This document shows positions 9,877 to 20,283 of a DNA stretch of 39,671 nt, one piece after another; positions within the stretch are counted from its first letter, which is position 1; each line of letters begins with the position of its first letter. The translations under genes and the position numbers were made by a program. Where the stretch lies: assembly GCA_016778765.1 (NCBI GenBank), contig JADHOV010000025.1:1-39671 (forward strand). Direction: 5' to 3'. This DNA is from Paracoccaceae bacterium (lineage in GTDB: Bacteria; Pseudomonadota; Alphaproteobacteria; Rhodobacterales; Rhodobacteraceae). The notes beneath the pieces are model-generated. The model was not told where the DNA came from and ran no database searches. It saw only the letters and a program-made list of their open reading frames with translations.

Positions 9877-11424
9877 TTAATGCGATGCGGCCAATTGGGT
9901 ACTGGTCTCAGCGGTCCCCAAAGCCATTTCATAATTCAACACCAAGGCCTCGACAGAGGGGCCGATGAGATCCAATATCAATGCCGGATACACACCCAGC
10001 AATAAGGTCATCACCACCAATGGTGCAAAGATCGCCCGCTCCCGCCGGCTCATGTCAGATATTGTGCGCAGGCTCTCTTTGATCAGATCCCCCATAACCA
10101 CGCGGCGATATAGCCAAAGCGCGTATGAGGCGGATAGAATCACCCCGGCCGTTGCAACCAAAGCCACCCAGGTATTGACCTGGAATATGCCGACAAGCGT
10201 TAAGAATTCACCCACAAAACCCGACGTGCCCGGAAGGCCCACATTGGCCATTGTGAACAGCATGAAAATAAGTGCGTAGGCGGGCATACGGTTCACCAAA
10301 CCGCCATACGCATCGATCTCGCGCGTGTGCATACGGTCGTAAATAACGCCAACGCAGAGAAACAGCGCTCCTGATATGAAGCCATGGCTCAGCATTTGAA
10401 AAATAGCGCCGTCAATCCCTTGTTGATTGGCCGCAAATATCCCCATTGTCACATACCCCATATGCGCAACCGAAGAATAAGCGATAAGCTTTTTCATATC
10501 TTCCTGCATCAGCGCCACCAAAGACGTATAGAAAATAGCGATCGCCGACATCCACAGCACAACCGGCGCCATCACGTCTGAGCCGACGGGAAACATCGGC
10601 AAGCTAAAGCGCAAGAACCCATATCCCCCCATTTTCAAAAGGATAGCCGCCAATACAACAGAGCCGGCCGTGGGTGCCTGCACATGCGCATCGGGCAACC
10701 AAGTGTGCACAGGCCACATCGGCATTTTTACGGCGAAGCTGGCAAAAAACGCTAAAAACAGCAAGGTTTGCATTCCACCCACGATATGAAGGCCCAATAT
10801 CTTCATATCGGCAAAATCAAACTCATGGATCATCAAAGTTGGAATATCTGTGGTGCCCGCTTCGGCAAACATCGCCACCATTGCAACCAACATCAAAACA
10901 GATCCTAAAAACGTGTAGAGGAAAAACTTAAACGAGGCATAGATCCGCTCTTTTCCGCCCCAGATCCCAATGATGAGGAACATCGGGATCAAGCCAGCTT
11001 CAAAAAACAGGTAAAACAGCACCAGATCAAGCGCCATAAACACGCCCAGCATCAACGTTTCTAAAAGCAAAAACGCGATCATATATTCTTTGACGCGCGT
11101 GTTCACACCCCAGGATGCGGCAATCACCAAGGGCATCATGAATGTTGTTAGCATGACAAATAGAATGCTGATCCCGTCCACACCCAGCTTATACTTCAAA
11201 CCCAAAAGCCAATCGGCCTCTTCCACCATTTGAAATCTCGTATCAGACGGATCAAACTGCCATAAAATGAACAGCGAAATGATAAATGTTGCGGTTGTTG
11301 CGACCAACGCGAAGCGCTTGGCAACCAAACCGGCCGCGGCATCTTCGCCGCGCGCAACGACCAAAAGGATCAAAGCCGCCATAGCCGGCACAAAGGTTAC
11401 AATGGACAATAGCAAAGTATCCAT
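9877..11424 (-). CDS. nuoM: NADH-quinone oxidoreductase subunit M
   Basis: This is the middle antiporter-like proton-pumping subunit of the complex I membrane arm. The 515-aa polytopic protein shows [21 protein letters not shown], in which the glutamate is the conserved helix-5 residue, [35 protein letters not shown] and [16 protein letters not shown]. It also has [13 protein letters not shown], the broken-helix motif. All landmarks and the length match NuoM. A 1-base gap separates it from nuoL, so translational coupling is likely. Confidence 0.97.
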   Translation of the reverse strand: MDTLLLSIVTFVPAMAALILLVVARGEDAAAGLVAKRFALVATTATFIISLFILWQFDPSDTRFQMVEEADWLLGLKYKLGVDGISILFVMLTTFMMPLVIAASWGVNTRVKEYMIAFLLLETLMLGVFMALDLVLFYLFFEAGLIPMFLIIGIWGGKERIYASFKFFLYTFLGSVLMLVAMVAMFAEAGTTDIPTLMIHEFDFADMKILGLHIVGGMQTLLFLAFFASFAVKMPMWPVHTWLPDAHVQAPTAGSVVLAAILLKMGGYGFLRFSLPMFPVGSDVMAPVVLWMSAIAIFYTSLVALMQEDMKKLIAYSSVAHMGYVTMGIFAANQQGIDGAIFQMLSHGFISGALFLCVGVIYDRMHTREIDAYGGLVNRMPAYALIFMLFTMANVGLPGTSGFVGEFLTLVGIFQVNTWVALVATAGVILSASYALWLYRRVVMGDLIKESLRTISDMSRRERAIFAPLVVMTLLLGVYPALILDLIGPSVEALVLNYEMALGTAETSTQLAASH

Positions 11425-11425
11425 A

Positions 11426-13531
11426 TCAGTTGCCTCCTCCGGTAAAGCTCATCCAAGTGACAAGCACCACAATTCCGATCACCATCGCAAAGGCATAGGT
11501 GAAGATATACCCGGACTGCGCCCGCCCCGCCAAACGCGTCACCATCGGAATAAACCCAAGCGCGATACCATTGAGCGTGCCATCAATGATTTTTCCATCG
11601 CCCCGCTTCCAGAGCAAACGCCCAAGAGCTTTGGCTGGTTTTACAAAAAGCACATCGTAGATTTCATCAAAATACCACTTGTTGAGCAAGAATAGGTAAA
11701 GAGGGCGCTGGTTTGCCGCCAGGCGCGCGGGCATCGCCGGATTCCAAATGTAAAACCAAAGCGCTGTTACAAAACCAATAAGCATCGCGATAAATGGGCT
11801 GATTTTTACCCAGACCGGAGCATAATGTGCCTCATCCATGACGTGATTGTCAGCTCTTATATAAATCGCGCCTATTGGTGCTTGCGCCTGTAACGCGTGT
11901 CCGTCGGCTTTTTTCGCATGCGTATCGGCTTTGTCAGCCTGCGCCCCATCGCCCTGATCATGGCCCGCATCATGCCCATGGTCTTTCTCTGACACATGAT
12001 GTTCGGGAATGCCAAAAAACCTATTCACAGAGGCATGATCGCCAAAGAAGCTGCTATACCACACCATGCCACTGAACACCGCGCCAAGCGCGAGAACACC
12101 TAAGGGTATCAACATGACTTTGGGGCTTTCATGCGCGTGCTCATGCGTATGGTGATCACCGCGCGCCTCACCGTAAAAGGTTAGAAAAATCAAACGCCAG
12201 CTGTAAAAAGATGTCAGCATAGCGGCGAAAACCAGCATCCAAAACGCATAGCCACCCGAGGTTCCTGCCCAAGCACTTTCAATCACCGCATCCTTTGATA
12301 AAAATCCGGCAAAACCAATATGCGTCAGAGGGATACCAACACCGGTAATGGCCAAAGTTCCAATCATCATAGCCGCGAATGTATAGGGAATTTTTTTACG
12401 CAAACCGCCATAATTGCGCATATCTTGTTCATGATGCATCGCGTGGATCACAGATCCCGCCCCCAAAAATAGCATGGCTTTGAAAAACGCATGCGTGAAC
12501 AGGTGAAACATGGCGACCGAATATACACCCACGCCCGCGGCGACGAACATATAGCCAAGCTGCGAACAGGTTGAATAGGCAATGACGCGCTTGATATCGT
12601 TTTGTACCAGACCAACAGTGGCGGCAAAGAAGGCTGTTGAAGCGCCAAGAAAGGTCACAAATGCCATAGCTTCGGGCGCGTATTCCATCAAAGGTGACAT
12701 CCGACACACCAAAAATACACCCGCTGTAACCATTGTGGCCGCGTGAATAAGCGCAGAAACCGGGGTTGGCCCCTCCATCGCATCCGGAAGCCATGTGTGC
12801 AAAAACAGCTGAGCCGATTTGCCCATCGCACCGATAAACAGCAAGAACGCTAGTAAATTGGCGGCATTCCAATCCCGCCATAAAAAATGAATTTGTGTTT
12901 CGGCTAGGTTTGGCGCAGCGGCAAACACCTCGGTAAAAGACACGCTATCGGTCAAATAAAACAGGCCAAAAATGCCCAATGCAAAGCCAAAATCCCCAAC
13001 CCGGTTCACCACAAAAGCTTTGATTGCCGCAGCATTGGCCGTGGGTTTGCGATAATAAAACCCGATCAAAAGATAAGAGGCTACACCAACGCCTTCCCAG
13101 CCAAAAAACATCTGAATAAGATTGTCAGATGTGACAAGCGCAAGCATCGCGAATGTGAAGAAAGACAAATAAGCAAAAAATCTGGGTTTATAGCTTTCAT
13201 CCTCATTCCATTGCGGATCGTGATCCATATATCCAAAGCTGTAAAGATGCACCAAAGCAGACACAGAGGTGACAACGATCAACATAATCGCTGTCAGCCG
13301 ATCCAACCGGATCGCCCAATCTGTGCTTAAGCTTCCGCTTTCGATAAAGCGAAATATTTGAATGATTTGCGTTTCACCATCAAATCCCAAAAAGACAATC
13401 CAGCTTAGGGCGCAAGCCAAAAACAACAGACCCGTTGTCACGTATTGAGCGGCGGTTTCACCGATTATTTTCCAGCCGAACCCGCCAATCAAGGCTCCAA
13501 TTAAGGGCGCAAAAAGAATGAGCTTTATCAT
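11426..13531 (-). CDS. nuoL: NADH-quinone oxidoreductase subunit L, with histidine-rich loops
   Basis: This is the distal antiporter-like subunit of complex I, which in the family carries the long lateral helix. The 701-aa protein has [74 protein letters not shown] and [20 protein letters not shown]. Two stretches stand out: [10 protein letters not shown] near residues 457-466, and a region of about 40 residues near 508-550 that is rich in His, Asp, Lys and Ala (for example [14 protein letters not shown]). Both lie in extramembrane loops between predicted helices. They could bind metal or be tolerated low-complexity insertions. The C-terminal helices are intact. Confidence 0.97.
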   Translation of the reverse strand: MIKLILFAPLIGALIGGFGWKIIGETAAQYVTTGLLFLACALSWIVFLGFDGETQIIQIFRFIESGSLSTDWAIRLDRLTAIMLIVVTSVSALVHLYSFGYMDHDPQWNEDESYKPRFFAYLSFFTFAMLALVTSDNLIQMFFGWEGVGVASYLLIGFYYRKPTANAAAIKAFVVNRVGDFGFALGIFGLFYLTDSVSFTEVFAAAPNLAETQIHFLWRDWNAANLLAFLLFIGAMGKSAQLFLHTWLPDAMEGPTPVSALIHAATMVTAGVFLVCRMSPLMEYAPEAMAFVTFLGASTAFFAATVGLVQNDIKRVIAYSTCSQLGYMFVAAGVGVYSVAMFHLFTHAFFKAMLFLGAGSVIHAMHHEQDMRNYGGLRKKIPYTFAAMMIGTLAITGVGIPLTHIGFAGFLSKDAVIESAWAGTSGGYAFWMLVFAAMLTSFYSWRLIFLTFYGEARGDHHTHEHAHESPKVMLIPLGVLALGAVFSGMVWYSSFFGDHASVNRFFGIPEHHVSEKDHGHDAGHDQGDGAQADKADTHAKKADGHALQAQAPIGAIYIRADNHVMDEAHYAPVWVKISPFIAMLIGFVTALWFYIWNPAMPARLAANQRPLYLFLLNKWYFDEIYDVLFVKPAKALGRLLWKRGDGKIIDGTLNGIALGFIPMVTRLAGRAQSGYIFTYAFAMVIGIVVLVTWMSFTGGGN

Positions 13532-13537
13532 TTTCGA

Positions 13538-13843
13538 CTATCCTTGCATCACGTTGACGTCTTCAACGGCGATGGTGCCGCGATTGCGAAAGAAACTGAC
13601 CAAAATCGCCAGACCAATCGCAGCTTCTGCGGCGGCGACCGTCAACACGAAAAGCGTAAAAACCTGTCCGACCAAATCGCCCAAAAAACTCGAAAAAGCG
13701 ACCAGATTGATGTTCACAGCAAGCAGCATCAGCTCGATCGACATCAACAAAATAATCACGTTTTTTCGATTTAAAAACAAACCAAAAATACCTATCACAA
13801 AAAGCGAGGCCGCCACTGTTAGATAATGTTCTAAACCAATCAT
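13538..13843 (-). CDS. nuoK: NADH-quinone oxidoreductase subunit K
   Basis: A 101-aa protein with three predicted membrane helices, the usual size for NuoK. It keeps the two membrane glutamates that are conserved in the family, in [17 protein letters not shown] (helix 2) and [14 protein letters not shown] (helix 3). These are part of the central proton path near the quinone end of the membrane arm. It lies 6 bases upstream of nuoL and 39 bases downstream of nuoJ on the same strand. Confidence 0.97.
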   Translation of the reverse strand: MIGLEHYLTVAASLFVIGIFGLFLNRKNVIILLMSIELMLLAVNINLVAFSSFLGDLVGQVFTLFVLTVAAAEAAIGLAILVSFFRNRGTIAVEDVNVMQG

Positions 13844-13882
13844 AAAATTCCCTCGGTTCCTGTAATCTTAGGCGACATTGGC

Positions 13883-14491
13883 TTAAAGCCCCTGCCCCGG
13901 TTTTACGTCTTTCAATTCCATCGCTAATGCTGGATCGCGATACATTTGTGCCAAAACATCTTGCCGCTTTACGTCCTTGCGGTGGCGCAAGGTCAAAACG
14001 ATCGCCCCGATCATCGCCACCAACAGGATCAGACCCGCCAATTGGAAGAGCAAGAAATACTGATCATAAATCAGCAAACCAAGCGCCGCGGTGTTATGCG
14101 TCTCTGCTGGGGTCACAGCTGCCCGCGCCGCCTCAGCCGTGTCAGCAACGCTCCACACGCCAAGCGCCATCGACAGCTGCATCAACAAAACCAAACCGAT
14201 TAACAAGCCAAGCGGCAAGTATTGCGCCATCTCCGCCTTTAATTCAGCAAAATCAACATCCAACATCATCACGACGAAGAGAAACAAAACCGCAACAGCG
14301 CCAACATAGACAATGACCAAAAGCATCGCCACAAACTCGGCGCCAAGCAATACGAACAATCCAGCAGATGATAAAAATGTTAAGATAAGCCATAAAACAG
14401 AATGCACTGGGTTTCGGCTTACCACGGTAAACAGCCCGCCTGTCACCGTGCATAACGCAAACAGATAGAATGCAAATCCAACCACGCTCAT
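13883..14491 (-). CDS. nuoJ: NADH-quinone oxidoreductase subunit J
   Basis: A 202-aa membrane subunit of complex I with five predicted helices. The landmarks are [28 protein letters not shown], and [19 protein letters not shown] in the pi-bulge helix 3 that moves during coupling in the family. The C-terminal [11 protein letters not shown] tail is soluble. Its ATG overlaps the stop of a 42-aa ORF (14488-14616) by the tetranucleotide ATGA, which itself overlaps nuoI, so nuoJ translation is probably coupled to that upstream ORF. Confidence 0.96.
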   Translation of the reverse strand: MSVVGFAFYLFALCTVTGGLFTVVSRNPVHSVLWLILTFLSSAGLFVLLGAEFVAMLLVIVYVGAVAVLFLFVVMMLDVDFAELKAEMAQYLPLGLLIGLVLLMQLSMALGVWSVADTAEAARAAVTPAETHNTAALGLLIYDQYFLLFQLAGLILLVAMIGAIVLTLRHRKDVKRQDVLAQMYRDPALAMELKDVKPGQGL

Positions 14492-14616
14492 CCAGAAATA
14501 TCCTTTTTTGTCAATGACGCATCCACCACAATGTCATAAGCTGCTGCGCCTCTCAGCGCATTCCGATTTCTTCGCTTTGCAACGCTCAAATAAGGCCCAC
14601 TCAAAAAATCCATCAT
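14488..14616 (-). CDS. 42-aa ORF nested between nuoI and nuoJ by ATGA overlaps
   Basis: Read directly, this minus-strand frame starts with ATG at 14616 inside the ATGA that ends nuoI. It stops with TGA at 14488-14490 inside the ATGA that begins nuoJ. It therefore fills the whole gap between the two genes with a 4-base overlap at each end, the hallmark of a translationally coupled cistron. The product begins [20 protein letters not shown] and ends LTKKDISG; it is basic in the middle and has no membrane helix or cysteine. I recognise no family. Unidentified reading frames are known in nuo/nqo operons of Rhodobacter and Paracoccus. The alternative is a spacer that only keeps ribosomes moving. 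Confidence 0.6.
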   Translation of the reverse strand: MMDFLSGPYLSVAKRRNRNALRGAAAYDIVVDASLTKKDISG

Positions 14617-15107
14617 CGGTACGGCGCGTCCAACTCAAGATTGCGTGCAATTTCTGCTTCCCAACGATCGCCGTTTTCAAGCAATTTATCTTTATTATAA
14701 AAAAGCTCTTCGCGGGTTTCGGTTGCAAACTCAAAATTTGGCCCTTCCACGATAGCATCAACCGGGCAGGCCTCTTGGCAAAAGCCGCAGTAAATGCACT
14801 TGGTCATATCGATATCGTAGCGGGTGGTGCGTCGGCTGCCATCATCGCGCGGTTCTGCATCGATGGTAATCGCTTGCGCGGGGCAAACCGCCTCGCAAAG
14901 CTTACAAGCGATGCAGCGTTCTTCGCCATTTGGATAGCGTCGCAGCGCATGCTCTCCGCGAAACCGTGGCGATAAAGGGCCTTTTTCATGAGGGTAGTTT
15001 AGCGTTGCCTTTGGTTTGAAGAAATATTTCAGGCCAAGCTTCAATCCGGTAAACACATCGGCAAGCAAAAAATACTTCGCGGCGCGTGTATAATCTATCT
15101 GGCTCAT
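14613..15107 (-). CDS. nuoI: NADH-quinone oxidoreductase subunit I (TYKY, two 4Fe-4S clusters)
   Basis: This 164-aa peripheral-arm subunit carries iron-sulfur clusters N6a and N6b near the quinone site. Both ferredoxin motifs are present: [16 protein letters not shown] (about residues 62-77) and [16 protein letters not shown] (about 101-116). The N-terminal amphipathic segment ([19 protein letters not shown]) and [17 protein letters not shown] match the alphaproteobacterial and mitochondrial TYKY form. It starts 1 base after the nuoH stop and ends in an ATGA overlap with the 42-aa ORF. Confidence 0.97.
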   Translation of the reverse strand: MSQIDYTRAAKYFLLADVFTGLKLGLKYFFKPKATLNYPHEKGPLSPRFRGEHALRRYPNGEERCIACKLCEAVCPAQAITIDAEPRDDGSRRTTRYDIDMTKCIYCGFCQEACPVDAIVEGPNFEFATETREELFYNKDKLLENGDRWEAEIARNLELDAPYR

Positions 15108-15108
15108 C

Positions 15109-16146
15109 TTAACCCCCTATCATCCAGCGGGCATAAGCGCCGCCAAACAGCTCAAATTTTGCAAAAAACGCTACAATAACAACCCAGGCTAACGACATCG
15201 GCAAAAAGACTTTCCAGCCGATCCGCATCAATTGATCATAGCGATAGCGCGGCGTAATCGCCTTCACCATGGCGAACATGAAGAAGAAGAATGCCATTTT
15301 GCCGACCATCCATAAAACTCCATCGGGAATTCCTGGGATTGGTGACAACCAGCCCCCGAAGAATAATAATGAGGTCAGCGCGCACATCAGGAAAATCGCA
15401 ATATATTCGCCTGCCATAAACAACAGGAATGGCGTCGAGCTATATTCAACTTGATAGCCAGCTACCAATTCTGATTCAGCTTCCGGCAGATCGAAAGGCG
15501 GGCGATTTGTTTCTGCCAATGCAGAGATGAAGAACAAGAACACCATGGGCAGATGCGGCAACCAATACCAGCTGAAGAACCCATAAGCGCCGTCCTGCGC
15601 TGCAACAATATCGCCAAAATTCATGGATCCCGTTGAAATAATAACCCCAATGATAATCAAGCCGATCGACACTTCATAAGAAATCATCTGCGCTGCTGAG
15701 CGCAATGAGCCTAAGAACGGATATTTTGAATTCGAGGCCCAGCCCCCCATGATTACGCCATAGACCTCTAACGAGGAGATCGCAAAAACATATAGAATAG
15801 CAACGTTGATATTGGCTAAGACCCAGCCGTCATTGAACGGGATCACCGCCCAGGCTACCATCGCCAACACAAAAGAAATCAGCGGCGCAAGGAAAAAAAC
15901 CGTTTTATCGGCGCCCGCGGGCACCACGATTTCTTTCACAACGTATTTCAGCGCATCCGCGACTGTTTGCAACAGACCAAACACGCCAACCACATTAGGG
16001 CCGCGGCGCATCTGTACGGCCGCCCAAATTTTTCTATCTCCGTATACAAGAAAGAGCAGACTGACCATAACAAAGCCCAAAACCGCGAGACATTGCACCA
16101 CGATGGTCAGCGCAATACCGCCTGGAGTTGTGAGAAAATCAGCCAT
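15109..16146 (-). CDS. nuoH: NADH-quinone oxidoreductase subunit H
   Basis: The membrane subunit that forms most of the quinone-binding chamber of complex I. The 345-aa protein shows [20 protein letters not shown], with the conserved arginine-rich loop, and [14 protein letters not shown]. It also has [54 protein letters not shown], which is the acidic quinone-side loop, and [16 protein letters not shown]. The length and eight-helix pattern are normal. A 30-aa ORF that begins at the nuoG stop overlaps its first codons by 8 bases. Confidence 0.97.
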   Translation of the reverse strand: MADFLTTPGGIALTIVVQCLAVLGFVMVSLLFLVYGDRKIWAAVQMRRGPNVVGVFGLLQTVADALKYVVKEIVVPAGADKTVFFLAPLISFVLAMVAWAVIPFNDGWVLANINVAILYVFAISSLEVYGVIMGGWASNSKYPFLGSLRSAAQMISYEVSIGLIIIGVIISTGSMNFGDIVAAQDGAYGFFSWYWLPHLPMVFLFFISALAETNRPPFDLPEAESELVAGYQVEYSSTPFLLFMAGEYIAIFLMCALTSLLFFGGWLSPIPGIPDGVLWMVGKMAFFFFMFAMVKAITPRYRYDQLMRIGWKVFLPMSLAWVVIVAFFAKFELFGGAYARWMIGG

Positions 16147-16231
16147 CGGTATTCCTAACTAGTTTCGCTGAAAACGTGGAAGAACGCGGGGTAATCTGCA
16201 TCGCGCAGACCTGTTCTAAACAATGGTTCAT
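16139..16231 (-). CDS. Possible 30-aa coupled ORF between nuoG and nuoH
   Basis: The frame opens with an ATG at 16231 that shares ATGA with the nuoG stop codon. It runs 30 codons and stops with TGA at 16139-16141, 8 bases inside nuoH. It thus bridges the gap between nuoG and nuoH. The product begins [16 protein letters not shown], contains two cysteines and matches no family I know. It is the third such bridging frame in this operon, which raises its credibility, but at this length chance is a serious alternative. Confidence 0.35.
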   Translation of the reverse strand: MNHCLEQVCAMQITPRSSTFSAKLVRNTDG

Positions 16232-18237
16232 TCTGCCGCCACCGGAGCTTGGGCGCGCGCTTCAGCGCCCGCCGAAAGTTCTGCCATCAATTTTGACGCC
16301 CGCGCAATCGGATTGGTTAAATAGAAATCTGAAATCACGCTTCTGAACGTAGCTTTGCCCAACGTCCCCGCCTTAAGCGGCGCCCATTCGCTTTGCGAGA
16401 TCTGATCGATTTGGCCAAGATGCGGGTGAGCTTCAAGCAAATTCTGACGCAATTCAGCGATTGAATCGAAGGGCAAGGTAGCGGCTAACTGGGCTGATAA
16501 CGCCCGCAAAATCGCCCAGTTTTCTTTCGCCTCACCAGGTGCAAAACCCGCCCTTACGGCCAATTGTGGGCGCCCCTCGGTATTGACGAATAAGCCGTTC
16601 TCTTCCGTGTAGGCAGCGCTTGGGAAGATGATATCTGCGCGATGCGCACCGCGATCACCATGGCTGCCTTGATAAATAACCACTGGACCTGCGGCAATTT
16701 CAACTTCATCCACCCCGAGGTTGAAAACAACCTCAGCCGAATCAAGCGCTGCGGTGACGCCGCCCTCACAGGTGGCATCGATATCCAGCATGCCCACGCG
16801 GCTGGCTGCCGTGTGCAGCACCATAAGTTTGCCGCCCGCGTCTTCGGCCAGCCCCATCGCGTGCCCCAGCACAGCCGCACCATCAGCCTCAACCAAAGCA
16901 CCCATGCCAATGATGAATAATGGCGTCGTTGCAGCTTTTGCGGTTTTCGACAATTTGGCCAGCGCAGCTCGATCCGCGCCAATCAGCTCATAGTCATAAG
17001 TGAGATCAACCGCCTGCCCGACAAGTTTGACTTGCGCGCCTTTTGTCCAAGCTTGACGAATGCGCGCATTCAAAACCGGCGCTTCCAACCTAGGATTACA
17101 GCCGATCAAATAAATTTCATCCGCGGCATCAATATCTTCAATCACCGCAGATCCAACATAGCCAGAGCGGTTCAAAGCGGGCAGCTGCGCGCCATCAACG
17201 CGGCATTCAACCGCGCCCCCCAAACCTTCAACCAGATTTTTCAGCGCAAAACCCGCTTCAACCGGCACAAGATCCCCAATTAAACCAACCAAATTCTTCC
17301 CCGACATCGCCGCTGCTGCGGCCTTCAAAGCCTCGGGCCATGTGGCGGGGCGCAATTTGCCATTTTCACGCAGATAGGGTTGGTCAAGCCTTTGCCGGCG
17401 CAGCCCATCCCAAACAAACCGGGTTTTATCCGAAATCCATTCTGCATTCACCTCGTCATGATTGCGTGGCAAAATACGCATCACTTCACGGCCTTTCGTA
17501 TCCACGCGAATATTGGATCCAAGCGCATCCATCACGTCGATTGTTTCTGTTTTTGTTAACTCCCAAGGGCGCGCGGTGAAAGCATAGGGCTTTGACGTCA
17601 AAGCCCCAACAGGGCAGAGATCGATAATATTGCCTTGCAGGTTGCTGTTCAGCGTTTCCCCAAGATAGCTGGTTATTTCGCTATCTTCGCCGCGTCCAGT
17701 TTGACCCATCTGCGTGATTCCAGCAACTTCTGTTGTGAAGCGCACGCAGCGCGTGCAACTGATGCAACGCGTCATATGCGTTTCAACTAGAGGGCCAAGA
17801 TCCAAATCGGTACTTGCCCGTTTGGCTTCGCGAAACCGCGAAAAATCAAGGCCATAAGCCATCGCCTGATCCTGAAGATCACATTCACCACCCTGATCAC
17901 AAATCGGACAATCCAGCGGATGATTGATCAGTAAAAACTCCATCACGCCTTCACGGGCCTTTTTGACCATTGGTGAATTGGTCTTGATCACCGGTGGCTG
18001 CCCTTCCGGTCCGGGGCGCAGATCGCGCACCTGCATCGCGCAAGAGGCCGCAGGTTTTGGCGGCCCCCCGACAACTTCGACCAAACACATACGACAATTA
18101 CCAGCGATTGTAAGGCGCTCATGGTAACAAAAGCGCGGCACTTCAATGCCAGCTTGCTCGCAAGCTTGGATCAACGTCATGGCGCTATCTACTTCAATTT
18201 CATTATCGTCGATAACGATGGTACGCATTGTGGTCAT
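16228..18237 (-). CDS. nuoG: NADH-quinone oxidoreductase subunit G (75 kDa iron-sulfur subunit)
   Basis: The largest peripheral-arm subunit, holding clusters N1b, N4 and N5. The N-terminal 2Fe-2S ligands are in [15 protein letters not shown] and the later Cys of the same domain. The His/Cys-ligated cluster motif is [18 protein letters not shown], the ferredoxin-like motif is [10 protein letters not shown], and its partner is [14 protein letters not shown] catalytically empty molybdopterin-oxidoreductase-like domain follows (about 215-669). The 669-aa size is typical of alphaproteobacterial and mitochondrial forms and shorter than the E. coli protein. The start shares ATGA with the stop of the preceding 48-aa ORF, and the stop shares ATGA with the 30-aa ORF. 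Confidence 0.97.
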   Translation of the reverse strand: MTTMRTIVIDDNEIEVDSAMTLIQACEQAGIEVPRFCYHERLTIAGNCRMCLVEVVGGPPKPAASCAMQVRDLRPGPEGQPPVIKTNSPMVKKAREGVMEFLLINHPLDCPICDQGGECDLQDQAMAYGLDFSRFREAKRASTDLDLGPLVETHMTRCISCTRCVRFTTEVAGITQMGQTGRGEDSEITSYLGETLNSNLQGNIIDLCPVGALTSKPYAFTARPWELTKTETIDVMDALGSNIRVDTKGREVMRILPRNHDEVNAEWISDKTRFVWDGLRRQRLDQPYLRENGKLRPATWPEALKAAAAAMSGKNLVGLIGDLVPVEAGFALKNLVEGLGGAVECRVDGAQLPALNRSGYVGSAVIEDIDAADEIYLIGCNPRLEAPVLNARIRQAWTKGAQVKLVGQAVDLTYDYELIGADRAALAKLSKTAKAATTPLFIIGMGALVEADGAAVLGHAMGLAEDAGGKLMVLHTAASRVGMLDIDATCEGGVTAALDSAEVVFNLGVDEVEIAAGPVVIYQGSHGDRGAHRADIIFPSAAYTEENGLFVNTEGRPQLAVRAGFAPGEAKENWAILRALSAQLAATLPFDSIAELRQNLLEAHPHLGQIDQISQSEWAPLKAGTLGKATFRSVISDFYLTNPIARASKLMAELSAGAEARAQAPVAAE

Positions 18238-18380
18238 TGTATGATCTCAACTTTTGTTGCGTTAGAGGGCTGCGCTGCGACGGCTCTTAATGCGCTGGCC
18301 AGCATGTGGCCAAGCGTGGCTGGGCAGACAAGGCAAAAATAGCACCCCGTTTGGCGCATATCGAATAACGCTTGGCTCAT
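18234..18380 (-). CDS. 48-aa cysteine-containing ORF coupled to nuoG
   Basis: This minus-strand frame begins with ATG at 18380, overlapping the lipoprotein stop as ATGA, and ends with TGA at 18234-18236, overlapping the nuoG start as ATGA. It therefore fills the whole 139-base gap with a 4-base overlap at each end. The product starts [20 protein letters not shown] and carries three cysteines spaced CxxCxxC (residues 13, 16, 19), then an Ala/Leu-rich helix-like stretch. It has no obvious signal peptide. A metal or iron-sulfur-related role is only a guess from the cysteines and from sitting beside the most cluster-rich subunit. I recognise no family. Confidence 0.6.
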   Translation of the reverse strand: MSQALFDMRQTGCYFCLVCPATLGHMLASALRAVAAQPSNATKVEIIQ

Positions 18381-18703
18381 AAAATCACGCAGCTCCCAGT
18401 CAGGTTAAAATTGCCATTTTCAAGCTCTAAATCGGGGTTGTCAGGGCCCATTATCCAAGCAATATCTGAGGTTCCAAACTTTTCAACGCAATATTTCGTT
18501 GCCTCATAACGCCCGGCTTCGCGCGCACCCGCAACACTTTTCGTAGCTTTTTTTACGCGCAGCGAGAAGGCCTCAGGGGCGTCTTTTTCCGCTTTCAAGG
18601 ATGCGCTAAATTTCACACCGTCAAACGCATGTTGATTGTCTGTGTAGCGTTCACCACAAGAGACGCAGAACATGATTGGCAATATGGCTATCAAGCAACG
18701 CAT
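18377..18703 (-). CDS. Small predicted lipoprotein inserted between nuoF and nuoG
   Basis: A protein of about 108 aa beginning MRCLIAILPIMFCVSCGERY: a short hydrophobic signal followed by a lipobox-like CVSC, so it is probably lipid-anchored and periplasmic. An upstream in-frame start at 18727 would overlap nuoF and add a basic tail before the signal, so the ATG at 18703, 4 bases after the nuoF stop, is preferred. The mature part has VKFSASLKAEKDAPEAFSLR, a conserved-looking KYCVEKFGTSDIAW and a final GSCVIL. I do not recognise the family. Its place suggests a role in complex I assembly or simply cotranscription. Confidence 0.75.
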   Translation of the reverse strand: MRCLIAILPIMFCVSCGERYTDNQHAFDGVKFSASLKAEKDAPEAFSLRVKKATKSVAGAREAGRYEATKYCVEKFGTSDIAWIMGPDNPDLELENGNFNLTGSCVIL

Positions 18704-18707
18704 TGTT

Positions 18708-20003
18708 TTATTCCGCCGCCACCGCATCGATCGAACCAGATCGCTTATGCGCGATCCGATCTTCTATTTCATCTCTGAAATTGCGGATAAGGCCCTGAAT
18801 CGGCCAGGCCGCAGCATCGCCAAGCGCACAAATAGTGTGGCCTTCCACTTGTTTGGTCACATCCAACAGCATGTCAATTTCTTCAACACCGGCCTCGCCT
18901 GTCACCAAACGGTCCATCACGCGCATCATCCATCCAGTACCTTCACGGCACGGCGTGCATTGCCCGCAACTTTCATGCTTATAAAACTTAGAAAGACGCC
19001 AGATCGCTTTGATAATATCGGTCGATTGATCCATCACAATCACCGCCGCGGTTCCTAGCCCCGAGCGTTGCTCGCGCAAATAATCAAAATCCATGATCGC
19101 ATCACGCATATGCTCGCCGCGGATACAAGGAACCGAAGAACCGCCGGGAATAACGGCTTTCAAATTACTCCAACCGCCACGAATTCCGCCGCAATGCTTT
19201 TCAATCAATTCTTCAAAACTGATCGACATGGCCTCTTCAACAACGCATGGGTTGTTCACATGCCCAGAAATCGCGAACAGTTTTGTTCCCGCATTATTGG
19301 GCCGCCCAAAACTGCTGAACCAGTCAGGGCCTCGGCGCAAAATAGTTGGAACAACCGCGATCGATTCCACGTTATTCACCGTCGTAGGGCAGCCATAAAG
19401 CCCGGCACCTGCAGGGAATGGCGGCTTCATCCGCGGCATTCCTTTTTTGCCTTCAAGGCTTTCCAAGAGGGCAGTTTCTTCACCGCAAATATAGGCGCCC
19501 GCCCCATGATGCAGATAAAGATCAAAATCCCAACCCGACTTGGCGGCATTCTTGCCAAGCAAGCCCGCATCATAGGCTTCATCGATCGCCGCCTGCAGCG
19601 CTTCGCGCTCGCGAATATACTCGCCGCGGATGTAAATGTAACACGCGTTGGCATTCATCGCAAAACTGGCGATCAGACAGCCCTCGATTAATGTGTGCGG
19701 GTCATGGCGCATGATTTCGCGGTCTTTGCACGTCCCCGGCTCTGATTCATCCGCGTTAACAACAAGGTAAGCCGGACGCCCATCGCTTTCCTTGGGCATG
19801 AAAGACCATTTGAGGCCGGTCGGAAAACCAGCGCCGCCGCGGCCGCGCAGACCCGATGCTTTCATTGTGTCAACGACCCAGTCGCGACCCTTTTTGATAA
19901 TGGCCGCCGTACCATCCCAATGGCCGCGCGCACGCGCACCGGCGAGCGAACGATCATGCATGCCATAGATATTAGTAAATATCCGATCTTTATCCGTTAG
20001 CAT
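18708..20003 (-). CDS. nuoF: NADH-quinone oxidoreductase subunit F (NADH- and FMN-binding, 51 kDa)
   Basis: This subunit oxidises NADH, holds FMN and carries cluster N3. The 431-aa protein contains the NADH/FMN loop [21 protein letters not shown] (about 50-70) and [17 protein letters not shown], with the conserved acidic pair near flavin. It also has [27 protein letters not shown], and the 4Fe-4S motif [16 protein letters not shown] (about 350-365) with the last ligand in [13 protein letters not shown]. It follows the DUF5337-like gene by 7 bases. The length matches alphaproteobacterial NuoF. Confidence 0.97.
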   Translation of the reverse strand: MLTDKDRIFTNIYGMHDRSLAGARARGHWDGTAAIIKKGRDWVVDTMKASGLRGRGGAGFPTGLKWSFMPKESDGRPAYLVVNADESEPGTCKDREIMRHDPHTLIEGCLIASFAMNANACYIYIRGEYIREREALQAAIDEAYDAGLLGKNAAKSGWDFDLYLHHGAGAYICGEETALLESLEGKKGMPRMKPPFPAGAGLYGCPTTVNNVESIAVVPTILRRGPDWFSSFGRPNNAGTKLFAISGHVNNPCVVEEAMSISFEELIEKHCGGIRGGWSNLKAVIPGGSSVPCIRGEHMRDAIMDFDYLREQRSGLGTAAVIVMDQSTDIIKAIWRLSKFYKHESCGQCTPCREGTGWMMRVMDRLVTGEAGVEEIDMLLDVTKQVEGHTICALGDAAAWPIQGLIRNFRDEIEDRIAHKRSGSIDAVAAE

Positions 20004-20010
20004 ACGCGCC

Positions 20011-20238
20011 TCATTTCCCTTGTTTCTGGCGGTGCCGCCACATGCGCAGAGACACCACCATCGCCCAAATAAACGCTGCCAAAACAGCGAGATCTATCAA
20101 TATTGCAAACCGCCCGGCCAACCCCAACTTGGGACCAAGCCATTGCACAACAATCCAAAAAAGCATCGCGCCTGCGATGACCAAGGCCACCAAACGGCCC
20201 TGTCTGTTTTCATGTTGCCCCGCGCCCTGCGCCATCAT
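20011..20238 (-). CDS. Small two-helix membrane protein, DUF5337-like
   Basis: The 75-aa product has a polar start ([14 protein letters not shown]), two predicted membrane helices (about 18-35 and 42-65) and a basic end [11 protein letters not shown]. The sequence [22 protein letters not shown] and the position between nuoE and nuoF match the DUF5337 proteins of Rhodobacterales as I remember them, with no assigned function. The spacing of 7 bases to nuoF implies cotranscription. A membrane location is clear from the sequence; any role in complex I biogenesis is inference from position. Confidence 0.8.
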   Translation of the reverse strand: MMAQGAGQHENRQGRLVALVIAGAMLFWIVVQWLGPKLGLAGRFAILIDLAVLAAFIWAMVVSLRMWRHRQKQGK

Positions 20239-20283
20239 CTTCCCTTCGAACGCGAGCCGTGCCGCATCCTTTTATCGTTATTT

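Noticed and set aside
14508-14975. Plus-strand 155-aa open frame across the nuoI region
   Set aside because: It is antisense to nuoI, whose two 4Fe-4S motifs are unmistakable, and shows no domain of its own.
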